DNA of 64,000 nt from Saccharomycopsis crataegensis (lineage: Eukaryota; Ascomycota; Saccharomycetes; Ascoideales; Saccharomycopsidaceae). Below the pieces are notes generated by a model. It saw only the letters and a program-made list of their open reading frames with translations. It had not been told where the DNA came from and did no database searches. The DNA is taken from the NCBI RefSeq assembly GCF_037102585.1, contig NW_027043831.1, positions 186,001-250,000 on the forward strand, read 5' to 3'. The stretch's first letter is position 1. Every line of letters starts with the position of its first letter. The translations under genes and the position numbers were made by a program. Shown one piece after another: positions 31,152 through 41,043 of this stretch.

Positions 31152-32585
31152 TCACTGAAATTCCCCGAACAGTCTCCATCCTTCTCTTTCCAACCCCCAT
31201 TCATTGGTACTTTCGTTTTTCACAATCACGTATTTTTCCCATTTTCCTCTAAACTTCCAGACCAAGATAATTGAATCATCAGATGACCAGCCAAGGGCAG
31301 CCCTGTCATTTATCTGGGAGTTTGAGTTAATAGATTCGTTGAATTTTTCTGCAGTATGACTATTGCCAATTCCCGTAGCTTTTGAACTGGAGTTTACTGT
31401 GGATGAGCTCGAGGCTGTTGTTAGCGATGGGTTTGGTGATAAATGAAGCGATACAAATGACCATTGCAGTTGGAAATATGATGTGAAAATTGGCAATGAT
31501 CTGAGGAAGTGTTGGCGATTGAGGGAGTCTTGATTGGTGGCACCGACCGCGCCAGGATTGCCAGAAGATAAAGCGGATGAGTCAGTGGTCGAAGGAGACG
31601 GAGTAGAATCTCTACTAGCTGAGCCGCCAGTGGCCTTTGAGGACATGTGACGGTCTAATCTAAACACATGTAATGTCTGTTTATCACTGATCACCGCCAA
31701 TTTGGTTCCATCCGGGGAAAACTTCATCGCGTAAACAATTGCTTTATCTAGACCTCTTCTAAATTCGTACAATAACGAGCAATTCAGGATGGAGTGGACT
31801 CTGATAATCGTTCCAGTTTCCAGGGCGGAAGCCACCATTGTGGCTTGACGGTTGAGACTGATGCATCTGATTGGTGAGCGATGGGCTTTGAATATGGAAA
31901 TCAAGTTCCGATGCTGGTGTTGTGGGGAGATGTCAACGATTTGTAATTGGCCGGGTTGACGTCCAGGGAATGCGAGGATTTCGTTGACGGACAGTTGGGA
32001 AGCTGGTGAGGAGGAGGAGGACGACAACAACAACGAAGAAGATGATGATAATGAAGATGAAGATGATGGTGCTGTAGGAGAGGTGTCATTATTGATAGAG
32101 AGGGAGTTGGACAAATCAGAAACACCATAAGGGTTTCTGATTGTTTCATAAGTGGCGATTAATTTTGGGGGCGATGAGAAGGCGTAAACATACACATGAG
32201 TTTCGACCACCAGGATGATTCTGATACGGGAGAGAAACACGTTGAGAACAGGGCTCATGAATTCTAGGCTGAGAGTGTTTTTCTTTTTGAGGTCGTCGTA
32301 GATGATGACTTTGTTGATGGGGAATTTAGGGTTCTTGCCGCCGCCTACTAAGGACAAGAAGTTTGTTCTGTGTAGCATTGAGATGTGGCCGATACCTGAT
32401 CTTGATGAGGAGGAAGACTTATTGAAGGTACGCTTGACACGTTCGACCATGGGGTCTGAGCTGTAGACCCTGAAGCCGTTTTCGTGGCCGATTGCAAAGC
32501 AGTCCTGGTCCTGGTTGAACGAGACACATAGTAGCTTTGGCAGGGTTGGTTTTGCGGTGTGGGATATGGGCTGCCGGGTGTTCAT
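31152..32585 (-). CDS. HSV2: PROPPIN-family PI3P-binding WD40 protein, Hsv2-like
   Basis: Starting at the ATG at 32585 the protein has 477 residues and begins MNTRQPISHTAKP, then LLCVSFNQDQDCFAIGHENGF, which parallels yeast Hsv2. The frame is open for 58 more codons to an ATG at 32759, but that extension is low-complexity and unlike the family, so the internal start is preferred. The seven-bladed propeller carries FRRG at about 277-280, the double phosphoinositide-binding signature of Atg18/Atg21/Hsv2, followed by MKFSPDGTKLAVISDKQTLHVF. Blade insertions rich in Ser and Asn (about residues 165-200 and 315-350) are divergent. The family binds PI3P and PI(3,5)P2 on endosomes and vacuoles and acts in micronucleophagy. 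The residues after FGG...GGGKNPK match Hsv2 better than Atg18. Confidence 0.87.
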   Translation of the reverse strand: MNTRQPISHTAKPTLPKLLCVSFNQDQDCFAIGHENGFRVYSSDPMVERVKRTFNKSSSSSRSGIGHISMLHRTNFLSLVGGGKNPKFPINKVIIYDDLKKKNTLSLEFMSPVLNVFLSRIRIILVVETHVYVYAFSSPPKLIATYETIRNPYGVSDLSNSLSINNDTSPTAPSSSSSLSSSSSLLLSSSSSSPASQLSVNEILAFPGRQPGQLQIVDISPQHQHRNLISIFKAHRSPIRCISLNRQATMVASALETGTIIRVHSILNCSLLYEFRRGLDKAIVYAMKFSPDGTKLAVISDKQTLHVFRLDRHMSSKATGGSASRDSTPSPSTTDSSALSSGNPGAVGATNQDSLNRQHFLRSLPIFTSYFQLQWSFVSLHLSPNPSLTTASSSSTVNSSSKATGIGNSHTAEKFNESINSNSQINDRAALGWSSDDSIILVWKFRGKWEKYVIVKNESTNEWGLEREGWRLFGEFQ

Positions 32586-33338
32586 TATTGTTGATGATGA
32601 TGGCGGTGTTTTTGGGCGGTGGAGGTGAAGGAAGGAAGGACGATCGCAGCGGTGGTTGTTATTGTTATTGTTATCACTGATGATGATGGGCTGTCCCTCC
32701 CCGTGACTGGCGAAGGAGGGTGGTTGTGCACGTAGCAGGCGCTGGGGGTGTACCGTCACCGTGGCACCGGCGATGGCAGCGCAGGTTTTATGAGATGGCG
32801 GCTGAGATCACCGATGCATTCGCGCTAAGTGCGTGTGTGTAACACTGGCCAGCTGGTTGGCCGATGGAACACTAGTCACGTCACAACAACCACTGTCCCT
32901 ATCCCTATCCCATCCTTCTTGACTCACATTAATAATCTTGTCTGTCTGTCTGTCTGTCCGTCTTTCCAGCTGATTGCTGTGGTTTCTCCCACCCACAATA
33001 ATATGTCTGTCACCTTTCCCAGACAGCAACAATAACAACTGTCACCCACAATCAGCACTGCTGTCATCCGGTGGAGCGGTGGGGTGCCGACGGTTACCCT
33101 CCCCATGAAACGTATCTTCAACCAATCACCGCCGCGCCCTTACTCATCCTTCATTTGTGACAACCGCACTTATCTCGCTCCCGCCGCTATCTCAACCTTC
33201 GGCAACCCTGTGCGTTACTTACATATTAGATATATATATATATATTACCATAGTACTGACCGATTATATACTGAAAATTAATTATCCCCACCCCTAAAAA
33301 AATATATCCATACCCAAAAATACAACCAAAAATACATA
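32586..33338. other. Divergent HSV2/GLT1 promoter region
   Basis: The 753-bp spacer contains the weakly supported N-terminal extension of HSV2 (to 32759), a TGACTCA Gcn4-type site (32920-32926), a CTGT microsatellite (about 32940-32957), a CCAAT box (33122-33126), a GATAAG site on the minus strand (33169-33174) and a TA run (about 33230-33245) suited to a GLT1 TATA region. No extra gene is seen. Confidence 0.6.
32920..32926. promoter_or_regulatory. Gcn4-type site TGACTCA upstream of GLT1
   Basis: The exact palindromic-core TGACTCA lies 413 bp before the GLT1 start. Glutamate synthase in S. cerevisiae is under Gcn4 and GATA-factor control, and a CTTATC (GATAAG) site is nearer the gene at 33169-33174. 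Binding is inferred, not shown. Confidence 0.5.
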
Positions 33339-36300
33339 ATGACATCGGTCGATCGTCAGTCTTCTCCTCACCCTGGATTGGACTTTATCGAAGATGATAT
33401 TCCTCCAACCGTTTATCAATACGATGAATCACCATCAAACAAATCTTGGGCATGCACTTTACCACTCAAGCAAGGCCTTTATGACCCAGAATACGAAAAA
33501 GACGCTTGTGGTGTCGGCTTTGCCGCAAACATCAAGGGAGTTAAATCTCACAAGATTGTTTCCGATGCCCGCCATTTGCTTTGCAATATGACCCACAGAG
33601 GGGCTGTCGGCGCTGACTCCAGAGACGGTGATGGTGCTGGGGTAATGACTTCTATCCCTACCAAACTTCTCAGAAAAGAATTCAAATATTATTTCAATAT
33701 CGATATCCCTGTCGACGGCCAGTTCGCTACCGGTAACTTCTTTTTCAAAAAAGACGAAGAAATCCTTGATAGATCTAAGAAAGTATTTGAACAACTTGCC
33801 AACTCATTAGGACTCAGAATCTTGGGCTGGAGACCAGTGCCTCACGATTCTTCGATCCTTGGTCCTGCCTCGTTGTCGCGTGAACCTTTGATCTTACAAC
33901 CAATCGTTGTCCTTGCCACTTCCATTGTCAATGGAGAAGTGGTCAATATGGATCTCGCCGACTTCGCCGCCACCTTCGCCAAAGATTTTGAAACTAAATT
34001 ATACTTGTTGCGTAAACAGTCATCATCGATCATTGGCTTACAAAATTGGTTTTACATTTGTTCGTTGTCGACAAAATCTATCGTTTATAAAGGTCAATTA
34101 TCACCAGTCCAAGTTTATAATTACTACATGGATTTGCTTAATGTCGATTACGAAGCCCATTTCGCCCTTGTCCATTCTAGATTCTCTACAAACACTTTCC
34201 CATCCTGGGATAGAGCTCAGCCTTTAAGAATGGCCGCACACAATGGGGAAATCAATACCCTTAGAGGTAACAAGAATTGGATGCGTGCCAAAGAAGGGGT
34301 GATGAAATCTTCGAAATTCGGCGACGACCTTGAAAAATTATTCCCAATTATCGAAGAAGGCGGTTCCGACTCGGCTGCCTTGGATAACGTCCTTGAACTA
34401 TTGGTGATGAATGGGGTCTTGACATTGCCTGAAGCAATCATGTTGCTTGTCCCTGAAGCTTGGCAAAACAATACCTCGATGGACCCACACAAAAGAGCCT
34501 TTTATGAATGGGCTGCCTGTCTTATGGAGCCTTGGGATGGGCCAGCATTGTTCACATTCTCTGACGGTCGGTACTGTGGTGCTAACTTGGATCGTAATGG
34601 TTTGAGACCATGTCGTTATTACGTCACTGACGATGATCGGATCATTGTGGCCTCTGAAGTTGGGGTCATTCCAATCGAGGCCGAAAAAGTCGTCACCAAG
34701 GGAAGATTGAAGCCTGGAAGAATGTTGCTCGTTGATACTGAAGAAGGTCGTATTGTTGATGACCACGAATTGAAACAAAAAGTCGCCACCAGATTTGATT
34801 TCAAGTCCTGGCTCGTAGCGCACTTGATCACCATGGAAGATTTAGTTTCCAAATTGTCAGCCAGAGACATCAGTATCACCGACTCCACCTCGGCTATCGA
34901 TTTCGGTAAAAGCATCACTTCTGATGCTCGTCTCAAATGCTTCAATTATACTTTTGAACAACTTGGTCTCTTGCTCGTGCCAATGGCTACCGGTGGTAAA
35001 GAACCTCTTGGATCTATGGGTAATGATGGGCCATTAGCCTGTTTAGCCGACCAGCCAAGGTTGATGTATGAATATTTCCGTGAATTGTTTGCTCAAGTCA
35101 CCAATCCACCAATCGACCCAATTCGTGAAAGTATTGTCATGTCCCTTGAATGTTATGTCGGTCCTCAAGGAAACATTCTTGAAATGACTGCTGGCCAAAC
35201 TAACAGACTCCATCTCAAATCTCCTATCTTGACATTGCCACAGTTCTCTGCCATTCAAAACATTCACAATGTGTATCCAAAATGGAAAGCCCATACCATT
35301 GATATTACCTTCCCAAAGTCCGATGGTTTGTTAGGTTATGCTCATGCGTTAGATAAAATCTGCCAAGCTGCCAGTGATGCTATTGTCGATTCTGCTTCGG
35401 TGCTTGTTCTTTCTGACCGTGCTACCAGTGCGTCTCGTGTCCCAATTTCTGCCCTTGTGGCTTGTGGGGCGGTCCACCATCACTTAGTTCGTCAAAAGCA
35501 AAGATCTAAGGTTGCCATTATCATTGAATCTGCCGAAGTCAAGGAAGTTCATCACATGTGTGTTCTTTTGGGTTACGGTGCCGATGCCATTAATCCTTAT
35601 CTTGCCATTGAAACTCTCTTGAGAATGAACCACCAAGGGTTGATCCGTGAAGAAAACATTAGCGACGAGAAATTGATTGACAATTATATCCATTCCATCG
35701 ACGGTGGGATCTTGAAAGTTATGTCCAAGATGGGGATTTCCACTTTGGCATCTTACAAAGGTGCCCAAATTTTTGAAGCTTTAGGGGTTGATAATTCGGT
35801 CATTGATAAATGTTTCAACGGTACTGCCTCAAGAATTAAAGGGGTGACTTTTGAATATATTGCCCAAGATGCCTTCACCTTGCACGAAAGAGCATATCCT
35901 ACTCGTGATACCGTCAAAAATGAACAATTGGTGGAAACTGGGGAATATCACTGGAGAGATGGCGGGGATCCCCACGTCAACGAGCCAGCAGCAATTGCCA
36001 ATATTCAAGACGCGGTGCGTAACAAGAATGAAAGAGCTTATGCCGCATATTCTAAGAAAGAATACGATGCCATCAAAAACTGTACTTTGCGTGGGTTGCT
36101 TGATTTCGATTTCTCCGGCAACAAGCCGGTGCCAATTGAGCAAGTTGAACCATGGACAGAAATTGTTCGTAGATTCTGTACCGGGGCAATGTCTTATGGT
36201 TCTATTTCTCTTGAAGCCCATTCGACTCTTGCGGTTGCCATGAATAGACTTGGGGGTAAATCCAACACTGGTGAAGGTGGGGAAGATGCTGAAAGATCGG

Positions 36301-39300
36301 AGGTTTTTGCCAATGGTGATACTATGAGATCGGCGATTAAGCAAGTTGCCAGTGGTAGATTCGGGGTCACTTCATACTATTTGTCCGATGCCGATGAATT
36401 GCAAATTAAAATGGCTCAAGGTGCTAAGCCTGGTGAAGGTGGTGAGTTACCAGGGTTCAAAGTTTCCGAGTCGATTGCCAGATCTCGTCATTCTACTCCA
36501 GGGGTCGGGTTAGTGAGTCCTCCTCCTCATCATGACATCTACTCCATTGAAGATTTGAAACAATTGATTTACGACTTGAAGTGTGCTAATCCAAGAGCCC
36601 GTGTTTCTGTCAAGTTGGTCAGTGAAGTTGGGGTGGGGATTGTTGCTTCCGGGGTGGCCAAGGCTAAAGCCGACCATGTGCTTGTTTCTGGTCATGATGG
36701 TGGTACCGGTGCCAGTAGATGGACCGGTATCAAGTACGCTGGTTTGCCTTGGGAATTGGGGCTTGCTGAAACCCACCAAACTCTTGTTCTTAATGACTTG
36801 CGTGGTAGGGTGGTTGTGCAAACCGATGGTCAATTGAAAACCGGTCGTGATGTAGCAATTGCTTGTTTGATGGGTGCCGAAGAATGGGGGTTTGCTACCG
36901 CACCATTGATCGCCATGGGTTGTATTATGATGAGAAAATGTCATAAAGATTCTTGTCCTGTGGGGATTGCCACCCAAGACCCTGAATTGCGTGCCAAATT
37001 TGCCGGAACTCCAGAACACGTTATCAATTTCTTCTACTATGTCGCGGATGAATTGCGTCAAATTATGGCCAAGCTTGGTTTCAGAACCATCAATGAAATG
37101 GTGGGGCACACCGAATGTTTGCGTGTAAGAGATGATTTGAGAACCACTAAGAGTGCCAACATTGACTTATCTCCAATCTTGACTCCTGCCCATACTATCA
37201 GACCAGGGGTTGCTACTTATTGTGTTAGAAAGCAAGATCATAGATTGCACACTAGAGTGGATAACAAATTTGTCGATGAAGCTGAAGTTACCCTTGATAA
37301 AGGATTGCCAGTGACCATTGATGCTGAAGTTGTGAACACCGATCGTGCTGTCGGTACCACTTTATCGTACCGTGTCTCCAAGAAGTATGGGGAAGCTGGT
37401 TTGCCACACGATACTATCCATGTTAACATTAAGGGTAGTGCTGGTCAATCGTTTGGTGCGTACTTGGCTCCAGGTATCACTTTGGAATTGGAAGGTGATA
37501 GTAACGATTACGTTGGGAAAGGTTTGTCTGGTGGTAGATTGATTGTTTACCCACCTAAGTCCTCGTCTTTTAGAGCCGAGGAAAACATTTTAATCGGTAA
37601 CACTTGTCTCTACGGTGCCACTTCTGGGGCTGCGTACTTTAGAGGGATTGCCGCCGAAAGATTTGCGGTGCGTAATTCTGGGGCCACTGCGGTGGTTGAA
37701 GGGACCGGTGATCATGGATGTGAGTACATGACTGGTGGGAGAGTGGTTGTCCTTGGTAAAGTTGGGAGAAATTTTGCTGCTGGTATGAGCGGTGGTATCG
37801 CTTATGTGTTAGATGTCGCCCAAGAATTGGCTGGACAAGTGAATGGTGAATCCGTGGAATTGAGCGCTGTGGAAGATCCTGCAGAAATTGCGTTCTTGCG
37901 TGGTTTAATTGAAGAGCACCTGCACTATACCGGATCCGAATTGGCAGCGAAGATCTTGAAAGATTTCAACCGGGTTTTACCAAAGTTTGTGAAAGTGTTG
38001 CCAACCGATTACAAGAAGGTGCTTGAAGCTGAAAAGGCCAACCTTTTGGCGTTGAAGAATCCACAATCCGTCAATTTGCAAAATTTGCTCAAATCGGATC
38101 CTGCTAGCGATATCACCAATGGTGAAGTGCTTAAAAACCTTTCATTGAAGACCACTTCTTATAGATCGGCTGCCAAAGAACCGGTGGTTGATGATTTAGA
38201 AGATACTATCTTTGACACCACCAATGAGAAGAAAAAAGTTGAAAAATTGGATAAAGTTAAGGGATTCATGAAGTACAAGAGAAAGAATTGGAAGTACAGA
38301 CCTACTACTGAAAGAATCAAGGATTGGAAAGAGATGAACCATTCCATGAACAAGGAAGAATTGGCAGAGCAATCTGCAAGATGTATGGATTGTGGGGTGC
38401 CATTCTGTCAAAGTGATACCGGTTGTCCTATTTCCAACATCATTCCTAAATGGAATGAATTAGTTTTCCAAGATAGATGGTATGATGCTTTGCAAAGATT
38501 GTTGATGACCAATAATTTCCCAGAGTTTACGTGAGTAATTTTTTTTTTTTTTTTTTTCATTATCATGAAGCTTAGAATCTTTTGTACTAACAATTCATTA
38601 CAGTTCCCGTGTTTGTCCTGCTCCATGTGAAGGTGCTTGTGTTGCCGGGATCATTGGTGATCCTGTTGGAATCAAATCGATTGAACGTGCCATTATCGAT
38701 AAAGGTTTTGCCAATGGTTGGATCAAACCAGTTCCTCCAACCACCAGAACTGGTAAATCTGTGGCGGTTGTTGGGTCTGGTCCAGCTGGGTTAGCCTGTG
38801 CCGATCAATTGAACAAGTCTGGGCATAAGGTGACGGTGTATGAAAGATCTGACAGACCGGGTGGTTTGCTCATGTACGGTATTCCAAACATGAAATTGGA
38901 TAAATCGGTGGTGAAACGTCGTACCGATTTGTTAGCTGCCGAAGGGGTGGAATTCGTTTGTAATGTGACTGTGGGAGAAGAAATTAGTGTCGAACAATTG
39001 AACGCCGATAATGATGCGGTGGTGTTTGCGGTGGGTTCGACGATTGCCAGAGACTTGAAGATTCCTGGGCGTGAATTGAATAACATTGATTATGCCATGA
39101 AATTGTTACACATGAACACCAAGGCGTTATTGGAAGAGAATCTCGAAGAAGTTCGTCAACGCTTGGAGGGGAAGAATGTCGTGGTGATTGGTGGTGGGGA
39201 TACCGGTAACGATTGTTTGGGTACCGCCACTAGACACGGTGCTAAATCGGTGACCAACTTTGAATTGTTGCCACACCCATCGGAAAAGAGAAGCAAAGAT

Positions 39301-39846
39301 AATCCATGGCCACAATGGCCAAGAATCTTCAGGGTTGATTATGGTCATTCTGAAGTTTCCGACAAGTACGGGAAAGATCCTCGTGAATACTGTGTATTGT
39401 CCAAAGAGTTTGTCGGGGACGACGAAGGTAATGTCAAAGGAATCAAGACTGTGAGAGTTGAATGGAAGAAAGCCGAAGGTAGTGGAGCTTGGCAAATGGC
39501 GGAAGTTCCAGGGAGCGAAGAATTCTTCCCGGCTGACGTTGTGTTGTTGTCGATGGGGTTCATTGGACCAGAAATTGACAAGTTGAGCGATTCATTGCCA
39601 AGATCTAAGAGAGGGAATATCGATACTGTGAGTCCAGCAGGTTATAAGGTCGATGGGGAATCGAAGATGTTTGCTGCTGGGGACTGTCGCCGTGGTCAGT
39701 CTTTGATTGTCTGGGGTATTCAAGAAGGTAGACAATGTGCCAGAGAAGTCGACGAGTTTTTGGAAGGTAATACTGCATTGCCTGGTAATGGGTCAATTGA
39801 AAGAAGAAACTACAAGTTACTTGAAGAATTGGCAGCCCAAGCTTGA
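33339..39846 (+). CDS. GLT1: NADH-dependent glutamate synthase (GOGAT), one intron
   Basis: The coding sequence joins 33339-38530 and 38604-39846, giving 2144 residues; S. cerevisiae Glt1 has 2145. A 56-residue propeptide precedes Cys57 in DACGVGF, the nucleophile of the type II glutaminase domain. The FMN synthase domain carries a 3Fe-4S ligand set C1195, C1201, C1206 ([12 protein letters not shown]). The glycine-rich alpha-subunit C-terminal domain follows, then the GltD-like part with [21 protein letters not shown], a first dinucleotide fold GSGPAG at 1788-1793 and a second GGGDTGND near 1928. It converts glutamine plus 2-oxoglutarate to two glutamates using NADH. The intron lies between EFT and SRVCPAPC, so retention would yield a 1731-residue protein lacking the NADH-oxidising part. 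Codon use is strongly biased to few codons, as in highly expressed genes. Confidence 0.97.
38531..38603 (+). other. GLT1 intron, 73 nt
   Basis: Donor GTGAGT, a T-tract directly after it, branch TACTAAC at 38585-38591, acceptor CAG ending at 38603. It is phase 2, restoring the threonine codon of EFT, and the donor supplies an immediate in-frame TGA when retained. Confidence 0.95.
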
Positions 39847-41043
39847 TTATGTATGGTAAAAAATTTTTTTTTTGGATGATCATTAAAATCGATTTACTAT
39901 TATGATATATTTTTGATATTTTTATTTTATTTTAATTTTGGTATTTTTAAAGAAATAATTTTTTTTTATGGTTATTAATTTTTGTATGTTTTTAAAAAAA
40001 AAAAAAAAAATTGCGAATTTTGATTTACTGATAGATGTAGAACCATTTTTTTTTTCAATGTAATGATATATAATAAATATCATTATATTACATAATTATT
40101 TACCTCTATAGATGTAATTCCCACACACACACACACTGATTGGATTGGATTGGATTGGATTGAGCATGTGGTAATTATGATTATTGATCAACTGAGGGAA
40201 TGAGGTGTTCCGAGAATGATTAATTGTCATTAAAATGGACTGACGAATGATAAATTACAAAGGAGGGAGGAGGAGTAAAGAAAATATATAATTAATGAAA
40301 TATCAATTAAGAGGAAAATGAATGAAATAAGCCTAAAAAAAAAAAAAAAAAAGGGAGGCGGCCTCCTTATTTCTGGGGTTTGTTATTATTATTATTATTA
40401 TTTTTAACAAACATCATCACCTTAAGATATATTATTATTTCCTTAATGGTGATGGAGAGAATAGATCTCAGGGATCAAAGTGATTAATTGACTAATTAAT
40501 TAATTAACCCACTGTGTGAGTGCAGGGATCGTTTTAGTTTCAGTGGGCAGGCAGGCAGGCAGCCAAGGGGGGAATGAATGAATGCTCTCTGTTCCGGATA
40601 TTTTTTTTTTTTTTTTAATTTTTCATTCATTCTGCCTCACTTAGAGTGGGTGGGGGGGATGAATAGAATGGAATGTCTGCCTGCCACCCAGCTAAGCGAA
40701 GATCTTCTGTTAGAAGGAATAGGGGGCATGTGCATTTCATTACTTGCACATTGTGGTTGTGATTATTTTGCACATGAGAAAAGGGATACACTAATAATAA
40801 TCATAATAACAATCCCATCTGACTGTTAATTGGAGTCAATCGTCGATCGTTTCCTGTTTTCGTCACCGACGCGATCTGTCTCATGCACGATGGTCCTTAA
40901 AAAATATTTTGTATTGTGAAGAACCATTTATATTTATATGTTTATATATTTATATATATTTACCAACAAGATGATGGCTTTTCATATCGCAGTGAACCAT
41001 CCCTTTTATCTTTTAACACATCCACTGCTCTTCTTCCCCACAA
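39847..41043. other. GLT1 3' region and arrestin promoter, microsatellite-rich
   Basis: The 1197-bp gap contains A- and T-runs (40333-40351, 40601-40616 and others), a TGGAT pentamer repeat (40138-40161), a TTA repeat (about 40383-40402), TTAATTAATTAA (about 40494-40507) and a GGCA tetramer repeat (40546-40563). No ORF shows family features. The last 150 bp, with TTTATATAT repeats, are the likely arrestin promoter. Confidence 0.55.

Noticed and set aside
36510-37109. 199-codon antisense ORF in GLT1
   Set aside because: It lies wholly within the biased coding sequence of GLT1, has no family features, and follows from that gene's codon bias. The same applies to antisense ORFs at 35829-36344 and 8091-8612.
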